A stretch of 5,183 nt of DNA from contig JAITMI010000250.1 in the NCBI GenBank assembly GCA_031277435.1, positions 1 through 5,183 of the forward strand, given 5' to 3'. Below, one piece after another: positions 1 through 5,183 of the stretch; positions within the stretch are counted from its first letter, which is position 1; the number at the start of each line of letters is the position of its first letter. A model generated the notes under the pieces. It was not told the origin of the DNA. It saw only the letters and a list, made by a program, of their open reading frames with translations, and ran no database searches. This DNA comes from Pseudomonadales bacterium. Lineage in GTDB: Bacteria; Pseudomonadota; Gammaproteobacteria; Pseudomonadales; Pseudohongiellaceae. Made by a program: the position numbers and the translations under genes.

Positions 1-72
1 CTTCGTTCGGCTAAACGGAATGTCACAGATATTTCAGGGCATTTAATAGTCATGTCGGAGGGCCCTCGCATT
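1..72. other. Window edge, no supported gene
   Basis: This stretch lies downstream of the kinase fragment. On the minus strand an ATG at 53 opens 17 codons to the window edge, after a weak GAGG-type site. A response regulator often follows AgrC-like kinases, but the visible residues (MTIKCPEISV...) show no regulator motif. The palindrome GAGGGCCCTC at 58-67 has no T-tract and is not a convincing terminator. Confidence 0.3.
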
Positions 73-297
73 TTATAAACTTTTCAGTATCAACAAAACA
101 GTGCTTGTGAAAATGCCACTGTTCTCATCAAATTTATACGCAGTCTCTCCGTTGTACCTTTTCGCAATCGCGCAGACAGAAGAAAGGCCGTATCCGATCC
201 GGTCAAAATCTTTCGCTGAGAGAAACCCTGAGCCGCGTCTGCGAACCGTTCCCTTATCCGCGCTGTTTTTCATCTTTATGGACAGCGCGGATTTTTT
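73..297 (-). pseudogene. C-terminal fragment of a GHKL-type (AgrC-like) sensor histidine kinase
   Basis: In the frame ending with TAA at 73-75, the codons from about 297 read as the last part of a GHKL ATPase domain. The visible blocks are LSIKMKNSAD, then GFLSAKD, then GYGLSSVCAIAKRYNGE as the G2-like box, and finally FTSTVLLIL as the closing strand. In AgrC-like kinases the order is a strand ending in an Asn, a TSK-like loop, HGxGL, an aligned helix ending in KYxG and a last strand; all are matched in order. The His-box, sensor and N-box are missing because the upstream DNA is the DUF4328 gene in another frame. A TTG at 306 opens the frame but has no reason to be a start. This kinase type is common in Bacillota and unusual in Gammaproteobacteria, so the fragment may come from another organism through an assembly error or from a rearrangement. 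The assignment is by motif memory, not a search. Confidence 0.6.
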
Positions 298-607
298 TCG
301 CGCCAAGCTGATACGCGTTATGGTTGGCGCGGTAAATCCACGTCAATATCAGAATTCCAGATACCACGAATATGAATATTTGGATAAATCCAACAAGCGT
401 CTGCCGCTTGTCACTGGCCGTGGCCGCCGCGACGGCCAGCTCCTGCGACGAATAAACGCCGTTTTGAAAATCTAAAAGCAATTGACGCTCAAGAGTGCCT
501 GAGATTACGGCGATAACGGATATGGCTATATAGGCGTACAAAGACCATTTGATCCATTCCGTTAAGCCTTTGGTGTCTTTGAAATCGCCTTGTGATGTTT
601 GCGACAT
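254..607 (-). CDS. DUF4328 membrane protein, C-terminal half lost at a junction
   Basis: The start is the ATG at 607, with AGGA about seven bases upstream; the frame is open further upstream but only inside the lipoprotein gene. The 117-residue product begins MSQTSQGDF and has two membrane helices (about 20-38 and 71-91). The helices and the following ILTWIYRANHNAYQLGA match the first half of DUF4328 proteins, a family of unknown function with more helices after this motif. In the family the LGA region is normally followed by a block like FSPGWAVGW and further membrane segments, with a total near 200 residues or more. Here the match ends around Arg107 (287-289) and ten unrelated residues, AVHKDEKQRG, lead to a TAA. 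The loss coincides with a seven-A run, and the downstream DNA codes for something else. It is therefore a truncated gene or one side of an assembly join. The neighbouring lipoprotein suggests an envelope role. Confidence 0.75.
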   Translation of the reverse strand: MSQTSQGDFKDTKGLTEWIKWSLYAYIAISVIAVISGTLERQLLLDFQNGVYSSQELAVAAATASDKRQTLVGFIQIFIFVVSGILILTWIYRANHNAYQLGAKKIRAVHKDEKQRG

Positions 608-654
608 TGGTTTTCCTGCTGAGTCTAGTAGTAATACTGCCCGCTCAAGAGTGC
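486..654. repeat. 13-base direct repeat, copies 486-498 and 642-654
   Basis: CGCTCAAGAGTGC occurs exactly at 486-498 and 642-654. The second copy overlaps a tandem GCTCAAGA (643-650 and 653-660) at the lipoprotein stop codon. The first copy lies inside the DUF4328 coding region. A single exact 13-mer pair is not far from chance in a window this size, so it is recorded only as an observation. Confidence 0.3.
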
Positions 655-1211
655 TCAAGAAAATTGACCAGCGCGGTTTTGAAACGATCTTTTTCCATAG
701 GCAATAGAAGGTTGACCCATAGCAGTGGAAAAAGAATGAGGTGATTGTAGGTGGTGACATCGACCGTATAAGTGCGTGAGAAGCCTGAAACATGGTTTTC
801 AAAGGTGTATTCGTACTCTGGAGGGCGTGTCCCCCAACTTGGAATTAGCCCCAGCGACAGGCCAGTAAGCCATTCTTGCGGCAAGGCGCTGACGTATGCC
901 ATGTGCTTAATCCTGATGTCGAGCGCTCCATCCATTGCAACGTAGCTCGCGGTGCAGCCTCTGCTCAGCAGAATCTCACGAATCGCTCTGGCATATCCGG
1001 CCTTTTCTTCATCAAGGCGTTTTGTATCGCTTGGATTAACGCCAAATGTGTTGGTGTACAAAGCGCTCTGTAGCGTCACCGCGTAACTTTCAGGACAGCC
1101 ATTACGCAGGGCCGCCGCACCGCTCAACTGGTTATGCAGGTTGTACTGCATGATGGTACAGGACGAAAGTAATGCACTGACTAAGACAGCGATTAGGCCG
1201 CGACAGAGCAT
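645..1211 (-). CDS. Small outer-membrane lipoprotein, function unknown
   Basis: The product has 188 residues with a classic lipoprotein signal: MLCRGLIAVLVSALLSSC, with lipobox LSSC and the lipidated Cys at position 18. Residue +2 is Thr, not Asp, so the Lol rule points to the outer membrane. The ATG at 1211 is well supported by TAGGAG, with six bases between the AGGAG core and the start. The mature part has no domain I can name. The order, a predicted helical region (about 65-90), a LTGLSLGLIPSWG segment (about 115-127), a Tyr/Thr-rich beta-like stretch (132-154) and a hydrophobic LILFPLLWVNLLLP (about 158-171), recalls a broad group of uncharacterised proteobacterial lipoproteins. That likeness is from memory of the pattern only. 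The gene is complete and is followed after 37 bases by the DUF4328 gene, with which it is probably cotranscribed. No function is proposed. Confidence 0.82.
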   Translation of the reverse strand: MLCRGLIAVLVSALLSSCTIMQYNLHNQLSGAAALRNGCPESYAVTLQSALYTNTFGVNPSDTKRLDEEKAGYARAIREILLSRGCTASYVAMDGALDIRIKHMAYVSALPQEWLTGLSLGLIPSWGTRPPEYEYTFENHVSGFSRTYTVDVTTYNHLILFPLLWVNLLLPMEKDRFKTALVNFLEHS

Positions 1212-1240
1212 TGTGCTCTCCTAAAGGTTATGAGTTGAGC

Positions 1241-1258
1241 GGCTCGCGTCAGCGAGCC
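1241..1258 (-). promoter_or_regulatory. Perfect 7-bp hairpin in the leader of the lipoprotein gene
   Basis: GGCTCGC and GCGAGCC form a perfect stem around a TGAC loop. A flanking GAG/CTC can extend it through a small bulge. No T-tract follows on the minus strand, so it is not a standard rho-independent terminator. It sits between the candidate promoter and the ribosome binding site of the lipoprotein, about 20 bases upstream of the latter. It may stabilise the 3' end of the CPBP message or the 5' end of the lipoprotein message; the role is not decided by sequence. Confidence 0.45.
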
Positions 1259-1280
1259 CACTCGAGGTTAGGCCATTCAT

Positions 1281-1310
1281 ATAATGTGAGAGGAAAGAAG
1301 TGCTTGTCAA
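1281..1310 (-). promoter_or_regulatory. Candidate sigma-70 promoter for the lipoprotein-DUF4328 pair
   Basis: On the minus strand a perfect TTGACA (1310-1305) overlaps the TGA stop codon of the CPBP gene. After an 18-base spacer comes CATTAT (1286-1281), four of six to the -10 consensus, and a TTATAT overlaps it with a longer spacer. A start near 1274 would give a leader of about 60 bases containing the hairpin at 1241-1258. The -35 is strong and the -10 only fair, so this is a candidate, not a certainty. Confidence 0.42.
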
Positions 1311-2113
1311 AGCGTCCGCATGGGGCGGATGAGGCCGCGGCGGTGGGCGATGACGAGAAAGATAGCCGAGGGGATGAGGCAGATCGCGATGCACACGAGA
1401 CTGGCTTCGGGGCCAAATTCGCCGCCAGTGATAAGCGTGGGGCCTGCGATCGTCGCATCCAGAATACTCGCGTCGTCTCCAACGCCGCTGCCCGATACGG
1501 CCAAGCCATACAAGCTGCCCAAAGAGAAATTCCACATCCAGTGCAGCCCGATGCACGCCCACAGATTGCGCGTTGCCACGTAGATGGCGCCGAATAGCAG
1601 CCCGGCCTCAATTGCGATAGCCGTCGCGCCCCACAGCGTTGCCTGCGGGTTAGCGAGGTGCACGCCGCCAAAGATAAGCGCGGAAACAACCAACGCGATC
1701 CAGGTGCCAACAGCCTCTTCGAGCAAACGAAACAGCCCGCCGCGGAAGGTCAGTTCTTCGCCTACCCCGGCAATGCACCATAGCCCCAAGGTAGCCAGCG
1801 CGTCACTCACCGCTCCTGTTCCTCTTACGCTGTAGTAACCGCTGAGATAAAGCACGCTGACCACGGTGGACATCAGCGCCAGACCCAGCAGGCCGCCTCC
1901 GCTAAGGCCCGCGCCGGCCCGTGCGGTAGTGAGTTCACTCAGGTGGCGACTGCCTTCGAGCCATCTGATAAGGCGGATGTAGAGCAGCAGGATGAGCGCG
2001 GCGGTGATGACGCCTACGGCGAACCCGGCCCACGGCTGCGCTTGTGTGGTGATGATCGTGACATACAGGAAGATTCCGTAGGTGGCTAAGAGAATGAAGA
2101 AAGTGATTGGCAA
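1307..2113 (-). CDS. CPBP-family intramembrane glutamic endopeptidase (CAAX protease/bacteriocin-immunity type)
   Basis: This is an inner-membrane protein of the CPBP/Abi family, relatives of the eukaryotic Rce1 CAAX protease. Bacterial members cleave membrane-associated peptides or give bacteriocin self-immunity; most have no known substrate. All three family motifs are present in the 268 residues: EELTFR (Glu119, Glu120, Arg124), FGGVH (Phe148, His152) and HWMWN (His191, Asn195). The catalytic set is therefore intact. Hydrophobic segments lie near residues 3-21, 28-49, 71-91, 104-118, 137-150, 162-180 and 236-256. The start is doubtful: the annotated codon is TTG with no ribosome binding site, and the first helix begins at residue 3. 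An ATG with a modest Shine-Dalgarno sits 72 bases upstream in frame but is cut off by a TGA. If the TGA is real, the gene may be weakly expressed from the TTG or be decaying. It lies between the receptor terminator and the lipoprotein leader, and no partner gene hints at its substrate. Confidence 0.88.
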   Translation of the reverse strand: MPITFFILLATYGIFLYVTIITTQAQPWAGFAVGVITAALILLLYIRLIRWLEGSRHLSELTTARAGAGLSGGGLLGLALMSTVVSVLYLSGYYSVRGTGAVSDALATLGLWCIAGVGEELTFRGGLFRLLEEAVGTWIALVVSALIFGGVHLANPQATLWGATAIAIEAGLLFGAIYVATRNLWACIGLHWMWNFSLGSLYGLAVSGSGVGDDASILDATIAGPTLITGGEFGPEASLVCIAICLIPSAIFLVIAHRRGLIRPMRTL

Positions 2114-2271
2114 GCGAATTCAGGCTGAGCGGGCCCAGAAAGGCGGGTCAACGGTAACCTCGGATGAGAAGATGTTCAGCTTCATAAGCCTAACTACAAT
2201 TCTAGCCGCACTAGTTTTAGGTACGCGGCGTTGTCTGATTTGTAATCATAATTTCTAAATTTCAATGACAT
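2114..2271 (-). promoter_or_regulatory. Intergenic leader of the CPBP gene, weak promoter candidate
   Basis: This stretch separates the receptor terminator from the protease gene. Read on the minus strand, TATGAT (2250-2245) matches a -10 box at five of six positions, but the hexamer 17 bases upstream, TTATGT, is a poor -35. A TTGAAA at 2264-2259 is too close to serve it. The inverted repeat TGATT-tgt-AATCA (2236-2248) overlaps the -10 candidate and might be a small operator. A start here would leave a leader of about 50 bases before the ATG at 2185. Because the upstream gene ends in a strong terminator, the protease needs a promoter in this stretch, but its exact position is uncertain. Confidence 0.3.
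2120..2185 (-). other. 21-codon open stretch with in-frame TGA, possible lost N-terminus of the CPBP protease
   Basis: An ATG at 2185-2183, preceded by TTAGG about four bases upstream, opens a 21-codon frame that ends in TGA at 2122-2120. It is exactly in frame with the protease, only two codons before its annotated TTG. The peptide starts MKLNIFSS and ends PPFWARSA; after the stop comes IRLPITFFILLA. CPBP proteins often have a short polar N-terminus with a basic, Trp-containing segment just before the first membrane helix, and this stretch would supply it. This suggests the original gene started at 2185 and the TGA is a nonsense mutation (from CGA or TGG) or a sequence error. It could also be a short upstream reading frame or chance, since 21 open codons alone are not significant. 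Confidence 0.4.
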
Positions 2272-2298
2272 AAAAAAGGCAGCCAAAGCCGCCTTTTT
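2272..2298 (-). terminator. Rho-independent terminator of the TonB-dependent receptor
   Basis: Read on the minus strand, 18 bases after the receptor stop codon, AAAAAGGC (2298-2291) pairs with GCCTTTTT (2280-2273). Three further inner pairs (G-U, G-C, C-G) close a UUUG loop, giving an 11-bp stem. The 3' arm runs into six T residues (2277-2272). The A-tract on the other side means it could also stop transcription coming from the left, but the only genes that end towards it are on the minus strand. Confidence 0.87.
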
Positions 2299-2315
2299 CA
2301 TGTTCAGTTTCCGTT

Positions 2316-5183
2316 TTAGAAACTATAGTCAAAACCCAGCGAATAACGACGCCCCAGTTCGTCGCCGATGCGGGTAGTACCGGCGATGATGGGGTCTTTA
2401 TTGAACAGGTTGTTGATATTGAGCGAGGCGCGCCAAGTCGAACCGTCGTTGAGATCGCCGGAGTAGCTGAGGCCGAGGTTGGTGATGTTTAGCGCGGGCA
2501 CGGAGTTGTTATCGACGTCCACGCCTTCGACCCAGGTGACGTTACGCTTGGTTTTGCCTTGCCATTGGTGTTGCAGGTTGATGCCGAAATTGCCCAGGTT
2601 GTACATCAACATGCCGGTGAGGCTTTTGTCTGGCAGGTTGGCGCCGCCGGCGCGGTCGGTTTTTACGCCGTTGAGCGGGGTGGAGGAATTTTCCAGCATG
2701 AGGCCGGCGATCACGCGCAGGGTCAGCCCTTCGTCATAATTGCCGAAGAAATCCGGTTCCATGCGGTAGCTGGCTTCGAGATCCCAGCCTTCCACCTTGG
2801 CGGCGTTGATGTTGATGAAGTTCACCAGCACCGTGGCGATCAGGCCGTCGGAGTCAAAACGGATTTGGTCGCACAGCACGCCGGTTTCAAAGCAGGTATC
2901 CACCGTGTCTTGTTCGCTGAAGCTGCCGATGGCGGAACTCAGATCCACCTCGTAGTGGTCGGCGGAGAGTGACAAGCCCTCGATAAAGGAAGGTTGATAC
3001 ACGAAGCCCAAGACCGTGGTATCGGCTTCTTCCGCTTTCAGGTCCGGGTTGCCGCCGGTTTGGTTGAACGTCAGGTAGCTAATGTTGCCGTTGAAGGGGT
3101 CGGTGACGTTGGCGCCGCGGCCTTGCACTACGAACAGTTCCTCGAAGGAACCTTCGCGGATGTCGTGCGACAGCGTGCCGCGCAGGCGCAGGTCGGAGCT
3201 TACGCGCGCGCTGAGGCCGGCTTTCCAGGTAGTGAAAATGCCGGCGCGTGAGTAGTTGGACCAGCGCGCCGCCAGGTTGAGTTCAACGTTCTGGTTGCCG
3301 CTTTGCGACACGAATAATGGAATGATGCTTTCACCAAACACTTCATATACGTGATAACCGCCCTCGAATTCCGGCTGGCCGGAAAAGCTGTGCACGCTAT
3401 CGGCGGTGGCGGAGCAACTGATGGCTGGCCCCACGCCGCGCATCACCACCGTACCATCGGGCAGGGTGACGTTGCAGGGTGCGCCAAGCGCGTCGATGGC
3501 GTCGTCCACGATGTACTGTTTGATCGACGAGGTGCGGTAAGTAAGGCCAAGCGCGCCGCTGATCGGGCCGGCCCAGGCGTTTTCCCAGATAGTGCCGTTG
3601 GCGACCGCTTCGGCGAAAATCATTTTCTGATCCGAGACGCCGGTCTTGGTGCGGGTGGAGGAAATGTAATCGACATCCGCCTGCGATTGTTGCGCGGTGC
3701 CAAACATATTGATCGGTACACAATCGCTGATGCTGTTGTCGATGCTGTCCACCGCGAAGGGGTAGGGCACGGGTTCGGGTAGCCCTGGCGTGGTGGCGGA
3801 GAAGGTGTCACTGCGGAATATGCGGGTGTTGTTCCGCGCCCACTCGCGCAGTTCAGCTTCAAAATCGCGGCCTTGCGCCTGCATTTGCCGCTGTACCAGT
3901 TTGACGCGGCAGATTGGTTCGCCGGTCGCGGGGTCGGTCACCACGTCCGTCGCCATGTAGAAACGGTCCAGGCGTTCCCAGCCGTTGTTCATGTTTTTCT
4001 TGCGCGCCTTGCCGGTTTGCCAGGAGCCGCGCAGATTCCAGTCGCCCCATAATTCTTGATCGAAACCGACGGTAAGCGAGCCGATGCGGTTCATGATTTC
4101 CGTTCTGTCCATGTAACCCCAGGGGCCTTCGGCGTAGCCTTGCTGGTCGACGCGAATCGAGGCGAGATTTTCCGCCGCCATCACATCGCGCACTTGTTGC
4201 GGCAGAAACACGTTGTCCGGGTACACCGTCATGAAGGCTTGCGCGGCGTGGCCAAGGCCGGTGCCGCCGCCACCCACGGCGGTCCATTCGATAGCGTTGT
4301 TGGTGCGGCCAAACAAAAAATGCCCCCACAGCGTGGTGCCTTCCTGCGCCTTCCAGTCGGTGCCAAGAAAGAAGTTTTGCGCTTCTACGCCCACGCGCAC
4401 AAAAGTTTGTGGAATGGCGGTGATGAATTTTTCATATTGCGGATCGCCGGGGCCGCCTACCATGTTGTTCTGGTTGCCGGCGCCGGCATAGGTGGCGAAG
4501 GCGCCATCGACATAGGGCACGACGCTTGCGCCATCCGGCGTAAAGGCCATGCGATTAAGCGCGGAATTTGGCTGGAGGATCAGGCCGGTGGGCGCGAAGT
4601 TGCTGGGGTAGACATAGTCCTTGGTCAAGCGCAGCGGCACGTTCGGGGTGGCGGTGGCGGAAATCCAATCGGGGTTTTTCACGTAGCCCGTGCGTTTGTC
4701 CCAATCGGCGTTGCTGCGGCGGTAGGGGTCGTTGACGCGCAGTTCCAGGGAGCCGAATACGTGCAGGGTTTCATCGAGAACGTCCGTTCCCCAAGTCAAT
4801 GAGGCGCGGTTGAATTCACCGTCGCCTTCTTCGTTGATACCGGTGCGATAGGCGAAGTCGAGGCCGCTGAAGCGGCGGTTGAGCACGAAGTTGGTGACGC
4901 CCGCCAAAGCATCGGCGCCATAAGCGGCGGAAGCGCCGCCGGTGACGACGTCCACCCGCTGCACCAAGGTGCTCGGCAGATAATCGACGCTCACGGAACT
5001 GCGGCGATCCGAAGGCACCACGCGCGCGCCATCAAGCAACACCAGCGTGCGTTCGCCGCCCATGCCACGCATGTTGAGCTGGCTTTGGCCGACATCAGCG
5101 TTGACGCGGGCGGCGATGTTGTCGGAACTGACGTTGCCGAAAAACTGCGGCAGGTTTTCCAACTGCTGCGCCACGCCGTTGCC
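2316..5183 (-). CDS. TonB-dependent outer-membrane receptor, N-terminus cut by window edge
   Basis: This is an outer-membrane beta-barrel receptor that imports a substrate using energy passed on by TonB-ExbB-ExbD; the substrate cannot be told from sequence. About 955 residues are visible. The frame is open to the right edge, so the GTG at 5174 is not the real start; the signal peptide, TonB box and first plug residues lie outside. The remaining plug occupies about the first 100 visible residues, with RGMGGERTLVLLDGARV and the VVTGGASAAYGADALAGVTN block typical of the plug. The barrel follows. It carries CVPINMFG (near 3720), NPDLKAEEADTT (near 3045) and NINNLFNKDP (near 2415), and ends in YSLGFDYSF with a terminal Phe, as expected for Bam-assembled proteins. 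Six cysteines fall in three close pairs. Plug and barrel are uninterrupted in the visible part. It is followed by its own terminator, so it is probably the last gene of its transcript. The family is certain; the substrate is unknown. Confidence 0.96.
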   Translation of the reverse strand, partial: GNGVAQQLENLPQFFGNVSSDNIAARVNADVGQSQLNMRGMGGERTLVLLDGARVVPSDRRSSVSVDYLPSTLVQRVDVVTGGASAAYGADALAGVTNFVLNRRFSGLDFAYRTGINEEGDGEFNRASLTWGTDVLDETLHVFGSLELRVNDPYRRSNADWDKRTGYVKNPDWISATATPNVPLRLTKDYVYPSNFAPTGLILQPNSALNRMAFTPDGASVVPYVDGAFATYAGAGNQNNMVGGPGDPQYEKFITAIPQTFVRVGVEAQNFFLGTDWKAQEGTTLWGHFLFGRTNNAIEWTAVGGGGTGLGHAAQAFMTVYPDNVFLPQQVRDVMAAENLASIRVDQQGYAEGPWGYMDRTEIMNRIGSLTVGFDQELWGDWNLRGSWQTGKARKKNMNNGWERLDRFYMATDVVTDPATGEPICRVKLVQRQMQAQGRDFEAELREWARNNTRIFRSDTFSATTPGLPEPVPYPFAVDSIDNSISDCVPINMFGTAQQSQADVDYISSTRTKTGVSDQKMIFAEAVANGTIWENAWAGPISGALGLTYRTSSIKQYIVDDAIDALGAPCNVTLPDGTVVMRGVGPAISCSATADSVHSFSGQPEFEGGYHVYEVFGESIIPLFVSQSGNQNVELNLAARWSNYSRAGIFTTWKAGLSARVSSDLRLRGTLSHDIREGSFEELFVVQGRGANVTDPFNGNISYLTFNQTGGNPDLKAEEADTTVLGFVYQPSFIEGLSLSADHYEVDLSSAIGSFSEQDTVDTCFETGVLCDQIRFDSDGLIATVLVNFININAAKVEGWDLEASYRMEPDFFGNYDEGLTLRVIAGLMLENSSTPLNGVKTDRAGGANLPDKSLTGMLMYNLGNFGINLQHQWQGKTKRNVTWVEGVDVDNNSVPALNITNLGLSYSGDLNDGSTWRASLNINNLFNKDPIIAGTTRIGDELGRRYSLGFDYSF

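Noticed and set aside
1..53. Possible start of a response-regulator gene on the minus strand from the ATG at 53
   Set aside because: Only 17 codons are visible, with no recognisable receiver or LytTR motif, and the ribosome binding site is weak.
58..67. Palindrome GAGGGCCCTC as terminator of the kinase fragment
   Set aside because: There is no loop and no T-tract; a 10-base palindrome of this kind can occur by chance.
284..306. Programmed frameshift or simple one-base error at the A7 run fusing DUF4328 to the kinase tail
   Set aside because: The second half of DUF4328 is absent from all three minus-strand frames downstream, so correcting the frame does not restore the gene. The shift needed is +1 or -2, not the usual -1 slip, and a DUF4328-GHKL fusion is not an architecture I know.
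254..802. Longer 182-residue version of the DUF4328 reading frame, starting inside the lipoprotein gene
   Set aside because: The extra 65 residues overlap the lipoprotein in another frame and have no family match, while the ATG at 607 has a good ribosome binding site and starts just before the family homology.
1211..1835. Plus-strand open frames opposite the CPBP gene
   Set aside because: They are complementary to the conserved protease motifs and lack ribosome binding sites and recognisable domains.
2120..2122. TGA read as tryptophan or selenocysteine in the CPBP gene
   Set aside because: Two genes in the window end in TGA, so it is a normal stop, and no selenocysteine-insertion hairpin or selenoprotein family is apparent right after it.
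2202..2214. Two CTAG tetramers nine bases apart as a repressor site
   Set aside because: CTAG is uncommon, but the flanks are not symmetric and do not match a known operator well enough.
4056..4802. Long plus-strand open frame of 248 codons inside the receptor gene
   Set aside because: It is antisense to conserved receptor sequence, has the low-complexity Gly/Ala/Val/His-rich make-up of a shadow frame in G+C-rich DNA, and no family motif.

Overview
The window looks like a piece of a Pseudomonadota genome, most likely a gammaproteobacterium. The signs are a large TonB-dependent outer-membrane receptor, an outer-membrane lipoprotein, a DUF4328 membrane protein and a CPBP-family membrane protease. 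All supported genes lie on the minus strand, so the window reads from right to left. No tRNA, rRNA, CRISPR array, insertion sequence or phage gene is visible. I found no clear new multi-gene system.

Region by region, in reading direction. 5183-2316 is a TonB-dependent receptor cut by the right edge: its signal peptide, TonB box and first part of the plug are missing. It is followed at once by a strong rho-independent terminator (2272-2298). 2271-2114 is an intergenic stretch with a weak candidate promoter and a 21-codon open stretch. That stretch is in frame with the next gene and ends in TGA. 2113-1307 is a CPBP-family intramembrane protease, whose true N-terminus is probably interrupted by that TGA. 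1306-1212 is a leader holding a TTGACA-type promoter candidate and a perfect 7-bp hairpin. 1211-645 is a small lipoprotein. 607-254 is a DUF4328 membrane protein that loses its second half abruptly.

The left 300 bases are the odd part. At a run of seven A residues (292-298, read on the minus strand) the DUF4328 sequence stops matching its family. In another frame the DNA then encodes the C-terminal end of a GHKL-type sensor histidine kinase of the AgrC-like kind usually seen in Bacillota. This is either a recombination junction or, at least as likely, a chimeric assembly join near a contig end. It is the most useful thing to check.

Functionally, the receptor handles TonB-driven uptake of an unknown substrate and is transcriptionally closed off by its terminator. 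The CPBP protease appears to be its own unit. The lipoprotein and DUF4328 genes are 37 bases apart, each has a ribosome binding site, and they probably form a small envelope operon of unknown function. By eye the left 1.2 kb is lower in G+C (roughly 45-50% in sampled lines) than the receptor (high 50s).
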